A stretch of DNA of 64,000 nucleotides, taken from Hydrogenophaga sp. PBL-H3. GTDB lineage: Bacteria; Pseudomonadota; Gammaproteobacteria; Burkholderiales; Burkholderiaceae_C. The stretch spans positions 2,418,001 through 2,482,000 of the forward strand of contig NZ_CP044972.1 of assembly GCF_010104355.1 (NCBI RefSeq). Reading direction: 5' to 3'. The notes beneath the pieces were generated by a model. The model did not search any database. It was not told where the DNA came from and worked only from the letters and a program-made list of their open reading frames with translations. Position numbers and translations under genes: made by a program. Below, one piece after another: positions 40,801 through 48,813 of this stretch; position 1 is the stretch's first letter, and every line of letters begins with the position of its first letter.

Positions 40801-40914
40801 GGGGTACTCGCGCACCGTCAGGCCGTTGAACGCCACCAAACCCACCAACAGGATCAGCAGCGACAACACGGTCGCAAACACCGGGCGGCGGATCGAAATT
40901 TCAGGCAATTGCAT
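37825..40914 (-). CDS. Efflux RND transporter permease subunit (HAE1 family)
   Basis: The 1,029-residue inner-membrane pump exports drugs or other amphiphiles using the proton gradient. It begins MQLPEISIRRPVFATVLSLL, has the proton-relay aspartate pair in GLVVDDSIVVLENIYRH and two large periplasmic loops after TM1 and TM7, as expected for AcrB/MdtB-like proteins. It is shorter at the C-terminus than AcrB and closest in style to the MexK/MdtB group. The adaptor gene lies 33 bases upstream on the same strand. No outer-membrane channel gene or local regulator is nearby, so it probably uses a TolC-type partner encoded elsewhere. Confidence 0.93.
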   Translation of the reverse strand: MQLPEISIRRPVFATVLSLLILLVGLVAFNGLTVREYPKIDEPTVTVSTTFGGASSEVIESQISKVLEDSLAGIEGVDVITSISRQEQSQITVRFKLERDPDSAAADVRDKVSRVRQRLPQDIDEPVIAKVEADAQPVIFLAMISETHTPLELSDFANRLAKPQLQTAPGAADVRVYGERKYAMRVWLDPDRLAAYSLTVQDVEDALRRSNLEVPAGRIESTLREFNVTAATDLQTPAQFIDVALRNVNGQTIRLGDVARVEQAPLDERTYIRLNGREGVALGVIRQATANPLELSAGVRAMLPKIISDLPAGVSVEVANDNSVFIDRSIKAVYTTIAEAVVLVALVIFVFLRTLRASIIPLVTIPVSLIGSFALMALFGFSINTLTLLALVLAIGLVVDDSIVVLENIYRHIEDGMKPFEAAIKGAREIGFAVVAMTLTLAAVYAPLAFTPGRTGRLFAEFALALAGAVVVSGFVALTLSPMMCSKLLRHNANPGRFDRGMERVLVSITNGYDRVLALSLKARWLVVGVMIASALGSWLLLKNTRQELAPIEDRGVILASINGPDGATLAYTRRYAESIERIGQEYPEFNNVFSNVGNPSVAQGSVFLRAKPWEERTRTTQEIAREIGPRMASLPGVSAFAITPPSLGQGFRERPINYVIVTSDSYQNLSATVRKFQDALARNPGFVQVDTDLRLNKPEIRMDVDRERAADMGVSVDAIARTVETMLGGRTVTRYKRDGEQYDVVVQTVSANRSTPEDIDRLFVRGRDNAMIPLASLVKVSEVVVPRELNHFGQRRSASITANLAPDLALGDALAFMDQTAREILPPGYTTDLNGQSREFRNSSGSLAIVFVLSLLFIYLVLAAQFESFVDPFIIMLSVPLSMLGALAALNITGGTLNVFSQIGLITLVGLITKHGILIVEFANQLQEEGVSKLEAVKRSAALRLRPILMTTGAMVLGAIPLALASGAGAESRQQIGWVIVGGMSLGTLLTIFVVPTMYTLLARTHQHDKPAALGLKGDGASGAVPAK

Positions 40915-40947
40915 GGGGGATGCTCCGCAGGCGTTGGAGGGCTGGCA

Positions 40948-42159
40948 TCAAGGCTTTGCCGGGACTACCGGCGTGGCCGTGGCCGAGGCGGCTGCAGGCT
41001 TGGCCGCACCCGGCGCACCACCCTTGCTCATGTCCACGACGCGCACCGCCGTGCCGTCCTTCTGCAAACGCTGCTGTCCCGCAACAACCACCGTGTCGCC
41101 CACCGCCAGGCCACCGGTCACCTGCACCTCGGCCCCCCGTCGCACGCCCAGCTGCACCTCGACGCGGCGCGACACCGTCTTGCGCGCATCGCCCTCGCCT
41201 TCCTGGGCCAACCGGTACACATACTGCTTGCCCGCCTGCGGCACCAGGGCTTCCTCAGGCACGACCAGCGCGGCATCGTTCACCGAAAAGATGGTCACCA
41301 CACGGGCGAACATGCCCGGGCGCAACACATTGCCGCTGGTGGGCGGCATCACGGCGCGAACCGCGATCGAGCGGCCATTGGCGTCCAGCAGCGGGTCCAC
41401 CGCCAGCACCTTGGCCTCAAAGCCTCGCCCGGGCAAGGCATCGAGCTGCACCTGCACCGGCTGGCCGGGTGCCAGGCGGGTCTGGTAGCGCTCGGGCAGG
41501 CGGAAGTCCACGGTGAGCACCGAGGTGTCTTCCAGGTTCACCAGATCGTCTCCGTCGCCCACGTACTGGCCCAGGTTGATGCTGCGCAGGCCCACCGTGC
41601 CGTTGAACGGCGCCGTGATGCGCATGCGCTTCATGCGCGCGTCGGCCAGGGCCACCTGCGCATCGGCCACCTGCAGGTTGGCCTGGCTTTCTTCCACCAC
41701 GCGTGTGGCCACGAAACCTTGCGCCACCAGTTCCTGGTTGCGCTTCAGATTGGCGCGGGCGATCGATTGCTGGGCCTGCGCCTGGCTGAGCTCGGCACGC
41801 TGCAAGGTGTCGTCAAGCTGCACCAGCAGTTGCCCGGTCTTGACTTGTGCACCGTCGGCAAACGCAATGCGTGCCACCCGGCCGCTGACCTCGGGCTTGA
41901 GCGTGACGCTCTGGCGCGAGCGCAAGGTGCCGACCGCCTGTGCGTCGTCCTGCAACTGGACCGCCTTGACCTTCGCCACCTCCACGCCGGGGGTACCCGC
42001 CCCATTCCCGCTGCGGGCCGCATTGGCCGGCGCCGCCACGGCCGAGGCCTTCGCAGCGCCGGAGGCAGCGCGGTTTTGAAACCACCAGGCTGCGCCCGAG
42101 GCCAGGGCAATGCCCGCAACCGCAACCGCAACCACAACGTAAATCACTTTCTTGGCCAT
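40948..42159 (-). CDS. Efflux RND transporter periplasmic adaptor subunit
   Basis: The 403-residue adaptor links the RND permease to an outer-membrane channel. A single N-terminal membrane anchor (VIYVVVAVAVAGIALASGAAWWF) is followed by the barrel-sandwich lipoyl half-motif (GRVARIAFADGAQVKTGQLLVQLDD), a short alpha-hairpin and the second half (RMRITAPFNGTVGLRSINLG), then beta-barrel and membrane-proximal domains. There is no lipobox. The C-terminus is Ala/Pro-rich (AAKPAAASATATPVVPAKP). It is the first gene of the pump operon. Confidence 0.93.
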   Translation of the reverse strand: MAKKVIYVVVAVAVAGIALASGAAWWFQNRAASGAAKASAVAAPANAARSGNGAGTPGVEVAKVKAVQLQDDAQAVGTLRSRQSVTLKPEVSGRVARIAFADGAQVKTGQLLVQLDDTLQRAELSQAQAQQSIARANLKRNQELVAQGFVATRVVEESQANLQVADAQVALADARMKRMRITAPFNGTVGLRSINLGQYVGDGDDLVNLEDTSVLTVDFRLPERYQTRLAPGQPVQVQLDALPGRGFEAKVLAVDPLLDANGRSIAVRAVMPPTSGNVLRPGMFARVVTIFSVNDAALVVPEEALVPQAGKQYVYRLAQEGEGDARKTVSRRVEVQLGVRRGAEVQVTGGLAVGDTVVVAGQQRLQKDGTAVRVVDMSKGGAPGAAKPAAASATATPVVPAKP

Positions 42160-42317
42160 GGTCTTTTCTGTGAAAGTTCAGTCAGGGGATGCCCGGTGAC
42201 GGTGCATGCGGTCAGAGCTTGATCGATGGCATGCTCACGATCCACGCAATGTATCAGTGCAGAGCAACGCGCTTGGCTCGGAGTTCCCCCCATCCAGGCT
42301 TTTACAAGGGATGTTGA

Positions 42318-42752
42318 TCAGCCCGGGACACCGCGGTTGGCCAGGGAATCGGCCCGTTCGTTGCCCGGATCACCCGCATGGCCTTTCACCCAGTGCCATT
42401 CGATCTGGTGGACGCCACCGTGCACCAGGGCGTCCAGCCGCTGCCAGAGTTCGGCGTTTTTCACCGGCTGCTTGGCTGCGGTGGTCCAGCCCTTGCGTTT
42501 CCAGCCGTGGATCCACTCGGTGATGCCTTTGCGCACGTACTCGCTGTCGAGGTAGAGCGAGACGCGGCACGGGCGCTTGAGCGCAGCGAGCGCCTCGATC
42601 ACCGCAGTCAGCTCCATGCGATTGTTGGTGGTGTTGCGCTCGCCACCCCACAACTCTTTCTCAAACCCCTCCGAGCGCAGGTACACGCCCCAGCCGCCGG
42701 GCCCCGGGTTGCCTTTGCAGGCACCGTCGGTGTAGATCACCACATGGTTCAA
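42318..42752 (-). CDS. rnhA: Ribonuclease HI
   Basis: The 144-residue enzyme cuts RNA in RNA-DNA hybrids. All catalytic positions are seen: Asp in [15 protein letters not shown], Glu in [12 protein letters not shown], Asp in [12 protein letters not shown], His in [14 protein letters not shown] and the final Asp in the same segment. The tryptophan-rich basic protrusion ([12 protein letters not shown]) is present. It follows the methyltransferase gene on the same strand, as in E. coli, where the same pair faces gloB. Confidence 0.96.
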   Translation of the reverse strand: MNHVVIYTDGACKGNPGPGGWGVYLRSEGFEKELWGGERNTTNNRMELTAVIEALAALKRPCRVSLYLDSEYVRKGITEWIHGWKRKGWTTAAKQPVKNAELWQRLDALVHGGVHQIEWHWVKGHAGDPGNERADSLANRGVPG

Positions 42753-42807
42753 ACGTCAAACTCCAGAAAACAGGCTTTGGGGAGATGGGATGGCCGGGCT
42801 CGGCGGC

Positions 42808-43605
42808 TCAACGCCGGTTGGTCACCGGCACGGGCGCAGGTGACGCGGCGCGCCGGGGTTTCCAGGCCGGCCCCAGCAGGCGCATGCCGCGCACGCGCTT
42901 GACCGCCACCACGAAATACACCGCGCCAAAGATGGGCCACCACCGTGCACCGGCCCGGTCCATCCAGGCCGTGCGCTGCAACCACTTGTCGGTCTTCATC
43001 GCCGGACGGTAGCAGCCAAAGCGGTCCGACTCTACTTCAAAACTCAGCAGGCGCAGCCAGTCGCGCAGGCGCCAGGGACCGATGAATTCACCGGCATCCG
43101 GCAGAAACAGGTGGGGGGTGCCGAGCAGACCCATGCGCCCGCCCAGACGCGCCCGCCCCTGGCGCAGGCCCCACAGGCTGCCTGGGTTGAAACCGGAGAT
43201 CACCACACGCCCCTCGGGCACCAGTACGCGCTCCACCTCGCGCAGCACCTGGTGAGGGTCGGCACTGAATTCCAGCGTGTGCGGCAGCACCACCAGATCG
43301 AGGCTGGCCGCGGGAAACGGCAGGGCGGCTGCGTCGGTGACCAGCGCGACCCGCGTGCGCCGTGGCTGTCCGGTCAAGCCGTCGTCCAGCGCGATGGCGG
43401 ACTCGAGTTCTTCGGGCAAGGCCAGCCACCGGTACGGCATGCGGTTGGCCTGCAGGGTCTGCAACTCCGGCAAACCGAGTTGCAGGGCGTTGTAACCAAA
43501 CAGATCGGCCACAGCCAGGTCGAACTGTGTCTGCTCCCAGCCCAGCAAATACTGGCCGGGCGGGGTCTGAAACCATTCGGTCAGCCCTGTCAATTTTTCG
43601 GTCAT
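42808..43605 (-). CDS. Class I SAM-dependent methyltransferase (YafS-like)
   Basis: The 265-residue protein has a methyltransferase-11-like fold: FPAASLDLVVLPHTLEFSAD, then VLVPEGRVVISGFNPGSLWG. The usual glycine-rich motif I is weak or missing (the corresponding stretch is around RTRVALVTDAA), so SAM binding is likely but not certain. A hydrophobic segment (WWPIFGAVYFVVAVKRVRG) lies near the C-terminus. Start at 43605 (MTEKLTGLTEWF). The layout rnhA-methyltransferase facing gloB is the same as rnhA-yafS-gloB of E. coli. The target is unknown. Confidence 0.82.
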   Translation of the reverse strand: MTEKLTGLTEWFQTPPGQYLLGWEQTQFDLAVADLFGYNALQLGLPELQTLQANRMPYRWLALPEELESAIALDDGLTGQPRRTRVALVTDAAALPFPAASLDLVVLPHTLEFSADPHQVLREVERVLVPEGRVVISGFNPGSLWGLRQGRARLGGRMGLLGTPHLFLPDAGEFIGPWRLRDWLRLLSFEVESDRFGCYRPAMKTDKWLQRTAWMDRAGARWWPIFGAVYFVVAVKRVRGMRLLGPAWKPRRAASPAPVPVTNRR

Positions 43606-43717
43606 GGGTGGCGTGGGATGGGCGATGAAACAACCGAAGTCTGCGACACTGCAAACCACCGCGAAAGCCCCCCCGGACTCTACACGTCCCCACCCGATCG
43701 ACGCACGCCCCGACGCC

Positions 43718-44491
43718 ATGGAACTGTTCCCCCTGCCCTCCTTCAGCGACAACTACATCTGGATCCTCCACGACGGCCGGCGCGCGCTGGTGGTCGATCC
43801 CGGCGAGTCCGATGGCGTGCTGGCCTGGCTGGCACAGCACAAGCTGCAGCTCGACACCATCCTGATCACCCACCACCACGCCGACCACACCGGTGGCGTG
43901 GCCGCGTTGCGCGAGGCCACCGGCGCGCGCGTGGTGGGCCCGACGCACGAGCCCATGCCCGAGCCGCTGCAGCGCGTGGGTGCTGGTGAACACGTGGACG
44001 TGCTGGGTCTGCGCTTCGAGGTGATCGAGGTGCCGGGCCACACCGCCGGCCACATCGCCTTTTACGCGGCCGAAGCCCAGGGCACGCCGCTGCTTTTCTG
44101 CGGCGACACGCTGTTCTCGGGTGGCTGCGGCCGCCTGTTCGAAGGCACACCCGCGCAGATGCTCGACTCCCTCACCCGCCTGGCGGCCCTGCCCGCGGCC
44201 ACGCGCGTGTGTTGCACCCACGAGTACACGCTGTCCAACCTGAAGTTCGCGCAAGCCATCGAGCCCGACAATGGCGCTCTCGCCGCCTACGTGGCGCAAT
44301 GCCAGCAACAACGCGCGCAGAACTTTCCCACCCTGCCCAGCTCCATCGAAGTGGAAAGACGCATCAACCCGTTCCTGCGCACCGCAGAAGCGTCCGTGGT
44401 GCGATCGGCCCAAGCCCACGAACCGGCCACCACCCAGGATGCCGTGTCGGTCTTCGCCACGCTTCGGACCTGGAAAAACAACTTCAAATGA
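43718..44491 (+). CDS. gloB: Hydroxyacylglutathione hydrolase (glyoxalase II)
   Basis: The 257-residue metallo-beta-lactamase-fold enzyme hydrolyses S-lactoylglutathione to lactate and glutathione, completing methylglyoxal detoxification. The metal motif THHHADHTGG is present, followed by HTAGHIAFY, FCGDTLFSGGCGR and CTHEYTLSN. The C-terminal domain that binds glutathione is complete. Start at 43718 (MELFPLPSFSDNYIWIL). The stop overlaps the mltD start (ATGA), so the two are translationally coupled, again like the E. coli neighbourhood. Confidence 0.96.
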   Translation: MELFPLPSFSDNYIWILHDGRRALVVDPGESDGVLAWLAQHKLQLDTILITHHHADHTGGVAALREATGARVVGPTHEPMPEPLQRVGAGEHVDVLGLRFEVIEVPGHTAGHIAFYAAEAQGTPLLFCGDTLFSGGCGRLFEGTPAQMLDSLTRLAALPAATRVCCTHEYTLSNLKFAQAIEPDNGALAAYVAQCQQQRAQNFPTLPSSIEVERRINPFLRTAEASVVRSAQAHEPATTQDAVSVFATLRTWKNNFK

Positions 44492-46155
44492 CGCCTGCTT
44501 CCGCTTTGCCATCTTCCGCGCCCGCCCCCTCCCGCCGCCACCACTGGTGGAGCACTGCCGCCCTGGCAGCCGGTCTCTTTCTCTCCGGCTGTGCCACGGT
44601 TTACAACGACTACAACGCCCCGGCGCCGTCGGCAACCGATCCCTCCAGCAACCGCGCGGCCAACACGCCGCGCCTGCCCTCGTACCGCCTGCCGGGCGAT
44701 GTGCCGCTGAGCGATATCGGCGTGGCCAGCACCAGCGTGCCGCCCGTGGCCCTGCTGGCCGCCCCGGCCGATCTTTGGGAGCGCATCCGCCGTGGCTTCG
44801 CCATGAACGATCTCGACGGCGACCTGGTGCGCGACCAGGAACGCTGGTATGCCACCCGGCCCGATTACATCCAGCGCATGACCGAGCGCTCCAGCCGCTA
44901 CCTGTTCCACATCGTCGAAGAGATCGAGCGGCGCAACATGCCCATGGAGCTGGCCCTGCTGCCCTTCATTGAAAGCGCCTTCAACCCGCAAGCGGTCTCC
45001 AGCGCGCGCGCCGCTGGCATGTGGCAGTTCATGCCCGCCACCGGGCAGTCGTTCGACCTCAAGCAAAACGTCTTTCGCGACGACCGCCGCGACGTGCTGG
45101 CCTCCACCCGCGCCGCGCTCGACTACCTGCAGCAGCTGCACGGCCGTTTCGGCGACTGGCACCTGGCGCTGGCGGCCTACAACTGGGGCCAGGGCAATGT
45201 GAACCGCGCGATCACCCAGAACAAGCGCCAGGGACTGCCCACCGGGTACACCGACATCAACATGCCGCTGGAGACGCGCACCTACGTGCCCAAGCTGCAG
45301 GCGGTCAAGAACATCATGGCCCGCCCCCAGGCGTTCAACACCACCCTGCCCCTGATCGGCAACCACCCGTTCTTTGACACCGTCACGCTCGACCGTGACA
45401 TCGATGTGGCCGTGATCGCCCGTCTGGCCGAGGTGAGCGAGGCCGATTTCCGCGCGCTCAACCCCTCGCTCAAACAGCCTGTGGTGATGGCGTCCGGCAC
45501 CCCCAACGTGCTGCTGCCCTGGGACAACGCGGTGATCTTCCAGACCAAGCTGCAGTCCCACAACGGCCCGCTGGCCAGCTGGACCGCCTGGGTCGTGCCC
45601 ACCACCATGACGGTGGCACAGGCCGCTTCACGCGTGGGCATGAGCGAAGCCGAGCTGCGCGACGTCAACAACATCCCGCCGAGCATGAGCGTGCGCGCCG
45701 GCTCCAGCCTGCTGGTACCGCGCACCGGGCAGCGCAACACGGATGTGCCCTTGCACGTGGCCGACAACGCCCAGCTCAGCCTGCAACCCGACATCGTGCT
45801 GCGTCGATCGGTGGTCAAGGCACGCAAGGGCGACACACTGGCACGCCTGGCGCAGCGCTACAACGTGAGTGCGGTCAGCGTGGCTGGCTGGAACAAGCTG
45901 GCGGTGAACGCGGCCCTCAAGCCCGGTCAGCAAGTGACCCTGATGCTGCCCAAGCGGGTCTCGCTGGCAGCATCGGCTGGCGCTCCCGGGAAGAAGGCGG
46001 CGGCCAGCGGCACCCGCAAGGTCGCCAAGAGCGCGGGCCAGCCCACCAAGACAAAGGTCAGCGCCGTTGCCAAGAAAAAGACCACCAAGGCAGTGGCGTC
46101 GAGCGGCGCCAAGACGCGTGTGGCGTCCAGCGCCAAGGCCGACAGAAAGCCCTGA
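44488..46155 (+). CDS. mltD: Membrane-bound lytic murein transglycosylase D
   Basis: The 555-residue outer-membrane lipoprotein cleaves peptidoglycan glycan strands. The signal peptide ends in a lipobox (FLSGC, Cys35). The SLT domain has the catalytic Glu in LLPFIESAFNPQAVSSARA followed by GMWQFMPATG and LALAAYNWGQGNVNRAI. Two LysM-like modules follow (MTVAQAASRVGMSEAELRD; GDTLARLAQRYNVSAVSVAG). The last ~70 residues are Lys/Ala-rich and low complexity (KKAAASGTRKVAKSAG), similar in flavour to the basic linker of PbpG, and probably contact wall or nucleic-acid-like polymers. Confidence 0.94.
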   Translation: MTPASALPSSAPAPSRRHHWWSTAALAAGLFLSGCATVYNDYNAPAPSATDPSSNRAANTPRLPSYRLPGDVPLSDIGVASTSVPPVALLAAPADLWERIRRGFAMNDLDGDLVRDQERWYATRPDYIQRMTERSSRYLFHIVEEIERRNMPMELALLPFIESAFNPQAVSSARAAGMWQFMPATGQSFDLKQNVFRDDRRDVLASTRAALDYLQQLHGRFGDWHLALAAYNWGQGNVNRAITQNKRQGLPTGYTDINMPLETRTYVPKLQAVKNIMARPQAFNTTLPLIGNHPFFDTVTLDRDIDVAVIARLAEVSEADFRALNPSLKQPVVMASGTPNVLLPWDNAVIFQTKLQSHNGPLASWTAWVVPTTMTVAQAASRVGMSEAELRDVNNIPPSMSVRAGSSLLVPRTGQRNTDVPLHVADNAQLSLQPDIVLRRSVVKARKGDTLARLAQRYNVSAVSVAGWNKLAVNAALKPGQQVTLMLPKRVSLAASAGAPGKKAAASGTRKVAKSAGQPTKTKVSAVAKKKTTKAVASSGAKTRVASSAKADRKP

Positions 46156-46166
46156 ACCAATCAGCC

Positions 46167-47225
46167 TCAGGCCCTGAAGCGGGCCTTGGCCTTGCGGGCG
46201 AACACGTTGGTGAATGTGCTCGGAAGATCAAACCGATCCATCGACCCGGGCTCGTCGAACTGCGCCACCAGGCGCGCCGCGATCTCCGGCCCCGCTTCAG
46301 GCATCAGGCCGTCGGGCGACCAGGCCTCACGCGCGCGGTTGAACGCCGCGAGGTAGAGCGAACGGTCGCCCTGAAAGTAGCGCTCCGGCACCACCTTGAT
46401 GAGATCGGAAGGCCCGGCCGTCTGCAGCCACTTGAGGGCATGCACCATCGCGTCCGCCATGGACTGGCTGGCGCGCGGAAACTGAGTGAGAAATCCACTG
46501 GTGGCGCACAGGCAAGCCGAAGGCATCGGACCGCCAAACACATCGGCATTGCCACGCACGCTGCGGGTGTCGGCCACCACCTTGAGTTCACCCGCCTGCT
46601 CCAGTTGCGTCATCGTGGGATCGGTGTAGCTGATGGCGTCCAGTGCGCCGTTGCGAAACGCGGAAATGGCGGCCCATGCGTTGGGCAGGGCAACGAATTG
46701 CACGTCGTCGGAACGCAAGCCGCCACGGTTGAACACGGCGCGCGCCACGCGGTGCGCCGGCGATCCGAAGGCCTGCACGCCCACGCGCTTGCCCCTGAGA
46801 TCCGAGAGCTGGCGGTAATCCGCGAACGTCTTGGTCGACACCCCCACCACGATCTGCGGCGTGCGCCCCTGCAGCACGAACGACTGCAGCGAATGGCCCC
46901 GGACCTGCCAGGCGATGGTGCTGCTGTAGTGCGCCGAAACCGCATGAACCGCACCCGAGAGCAAAGCCTGCATGGCTTGGGACGCGTCGGCAAAATCCCG
47001 CACCTCCACGTCGACACCCTCGCTGGCAAAGTAGCCCAAACGGTCGGCAATGGTCAGGGGCAGGCAGGAGAAGTCGGTGCGGTTGTCCACCGCGATCACC
47101 AGCTTGGGAGCGCTGCGTGCCAAGGGGGCGGCAGGTGGCACGACCGGCTGAGCGCGCAGCTCAGGCAAGCCCGCGGCCAGTGCCGCCGCAGCCACCGCTC
47201 GACCCCAATCTCTGCGCTTGAGCAT
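46167..47225 (-). CDS. ABC transporter substrate-binding protein, NMT1/TauA-like
   Basis: The 352-residue periplasmic binding protein has a Tat/Sec-like signal (LKRRDWGRAVAAAALAAGLP, with RR), then KLVIAVDNRTDFSCLPLTIADRLGYF, GVDVEVRDFADASQAMQALLSG and GKRVGVQAFGSPAHRVAR, the pattern of nitrate/sulfonate/thiamine-precursor binding proteins. No permease or ATPase gene is next to it, so it is an orphan whose partner lies elsewhere. Substrate unknown. It has its own promoter region with a long inverted repeat. Confidence 0.82.
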   Translation of the reverse strand: MLKRRDWGRAVAAAALAAGLPELRAQPVVPPAAPLARSAPKLVIAVDNRTDFSCLPLTIADRLGYFASEGVDVEVRDFADASQAMQALLSGAVHAVSAHYSSTIAWQVRGHSLQSFVLQGRTPQIVVGVSTKTFADYRQLSDLRGKRVGVQAFGSPAHRVARAVFNRGGLRSDDVQFVALPNAWAAISAFRNGALDAISYTDPTMTQLEQAGELKVVADTRSVRGNADVFGGPMPSACLCATSGFLTQFPRASQSMADAMVHALKWLQTAGPSDLIKVVPERYFQGDRSLYLAAFNRAREAWSPDGLMPEAGPEIAARLVAQFDEPGSMDRFDLPSTFTNVFARKAKARFRA

Positions 47226-47235
47226 GCCCGAATGT

Positions 47236-47267
47236 CCTCTCTGTATTGCTTTATGAATACACAGAGG
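47236..47267 (-). repeat. Inverted repeat at the promoter/ribosome site of the substrate-binding protein
   Basis: CCTCTCTGTATT (47236-47247) and AATACACAGAGG (47256-47267) form 12-bp arms with one mismatch and an 8-base spacer. On the - strand the proximal arm contains AGAGAGGA, the likely ribosome site. TTGAAG about 18 bases before TGTATT in the distal arm is a possible promoter, so the repeat may be an operator or a switchable hairpin. Confidence 0.5.
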
Positions 47268-47369
47268 TTACGGGGCCGCCTTCAACTCCGCATCGGGACC
47301 ATTCCGGAGCGGGTTTGTACCGAGCGTTTTCAGGGTGTTTTTTGCAAGCCGATGTAACGGCGTTGCCAC

Positions 47370-47774
47370 TCAGGCGAACAGGATGGCGATATTCACCAGA
47401 AAGGCCAGCGCCCACACCAGGCTGCGCACCGTGGCCAGATCGGCCACGTACATCATGATGTAGAGCAGGCGCAGCACGATGTAGAGGAAGGCCAGCACAT
47501 CCAGCCGCAGCTGCGAAGCGCCGATCTGATGGGCAATGATCACCGCGCCCATGAAAAACGGCAAAGCTTCGAAGCTGTTGGCCTGAGCCGCGTTGGCGCG
47601 GGCGCGCCAATCGGTCTGCTTCGCCAGCCACTGACGTGGATGGTTGTTGTCATAGCCACCCTGGCGTCTGGGCCGGGTGAACATGCCCCACTTGGCCAGC
47701 CCTGCGCACGCGATGGGCAGCACCGACGACACGAGCACGCACCAGTAGGCCACGGTCAATCCCGCCAATTTCAT
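47370..47774 (-). CDS. MAPEG family membrane protein
   Basis: The 134-residue protein has four hydrophobic segments and the MAPEG pattern: the polar loop ARANAAQANSFEALPFFMGAVI after helix 1, then LRLLYIMMYVADLATVRSLVW. Eukaryotic members are glutathione S-transferases and eicosanoid synthases; bacterial ones are mostly uncharacterised. It follows recR on the same strand after 35 bases and may be read through from the dnaX cluster. Confidence 0.85.
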   Translation of the reverse strand: MKLAGLTVAYWCVLVSSVLPIACAGLAKWGMFTRPRRQGGYDNNHPRQWLAKQTDWRARANAAQANSFEALPFFMGAVIIAHQIGASQLRLDVLAFLYIVLRLLYIMMYVADLATVRSLVWALAFLVNIAILFA

Positions 47775-47809
47775 GGTTTGGTTCTTTCAGGAAAAATGAA
47801 TCGATGCGT

Positions 47810-48424
47810 TCAGCGCCGGTCCACCAGGGCGTGGGCAATGGTGCCCAGGTCCACGTATTCCAGCTCGCTGCCCACGGGCACGCCGCGCGCCAGCCGCGTG
47901 ACCTGCACGCCGCGCCCCTTGAGCGCCTGGGCAATCACGTGTGCGGTGGTTTCGCCTTCAGCCGTGAAGTTGGTCGCCAGGATCACCTCACGCACTTCGG
48001 ATACGCCGGTGGGCGTTTGCGCGGGCGCGTCAATGCGGTCGAACAGCTTCTGCAGGCCGATGTCTTTCGGACCCACGTTGTCCAACGGGCTGAGCTTGCC
48101 CATCAGCACGAAAAACAGGCCCTTGTACGCACCCGTGCGCTCCATGGCGGCCTGGTCGGCCGGCGTCTCCACCACACAGAGCTGGCTGCGGTCGCGCCGC
48201 GGGTCCAGGCAGGTGTGGCAGATGGCTTCTTCGGTGAAGGTGTGGCACAGCGCGCAGTGCTGCACGGAAGCGGCAGCGTGCTCCAGCGCGCGGGCCAGGT
48301 GCAGCGCACCCTCGCGGTCGTGCTGCAGCAGGTGGAACGCCATGCGTTGGGCCGACTTGACGCCCACCCCAGGCAGGCGCCGCAAGGCCTGAACCAGATG
48401 CTCTAGGGAATGCGTTTCGGCCAT
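47810..48424 (-). CDS. recR: Recombination mediator protein RecR
   Basis: The 204-residue protein works with RecF and RecO to load RecA at gaps. It has the helix-hairpin-helix [19 protein letters not shown], the four-cysteine zinc finger [16 protein letters not shown] and the Toprim domain ([37 protein letters not shown]). The length is usual. Located 19 bases after ybaB in the conserved dnaX-ybaB-recR order. Confidence 0.97.
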   Translation of the reverse strand: MAETHSLEHLVQALRRLPGVGVKSAQRMAFHLLQHDREGALHLARALEHAAASVQHCALCHTFTEEAICHTCLDPRRDRSQLCVVETPADQAAMERTGAYKGLFFVLMGKLSPLDNVGPKDIGLQKLFDRIDAPAQTPTGVSEVREVILATNFTAEGETTAHVIAQALKGRGVQVTRLARGVPVGSELEYVDLGTIAHALVDRR

Positions 48425-48443
48425 GCGCTAGCGGAAGTGATCG

Positions 48444-48776
48444 TCAGAAAGGAAACTTCATGCCACCGGGCAGGCCCGGCATGCCGGCGGTGATCTTGCC
48501 CATCTTCTCGGCCGAGGTTTCTTCGGCCTTGCGCACTGCGGCGTTGAAGGCCGCGGCCACCAGGTCTTCGAGCATGTCCTTGTCGTCGGCCAGCAGGCTG
48601 GGGTCGATGGTGATGCGCTTGACATCGTGCTTGCAGGTCATGAGCACCTTGACCAGACCGGCACCGGACTCGCCCGTGACTTCGACGAAGGCCAGTTCGT
48701 CCTGCGCCTTCTTCAGGTTGTCCTGCATGGCCTGGGCCTGCTTCATGAGGCCGGCGAGTTGTCCTTTGTTGAACAT
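48444..48776 (-). CDS. ybaB: Nucleoid-associated protein, YbaB/EbfC family
   Basis: The 110-residue protein binds DNA as a dimer. The family pattern is clear: [58 protein letters not shown] and the glycine/proline-rich end [13 protein letters not shown]. Start at 48776. It lies between dnaX and recR (37- and 19-base gaps). Confidence 0.95.
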   Translation of the reverse strand: MFNKGQLAGLMKQAQAMQDNLKKAQDELAFVEVTGESGAGLVKVLMTCKHDVKRITIDPSLLADDKDMLEDLVAAAFNAAVRKAEETSAEKMGKITAGMPGLPGGMKFPF

Positions 48777-48813
48777 GCTGTGTGTCTTTCTTTGTAGGAA
48801 TGAAATGAGAGGC

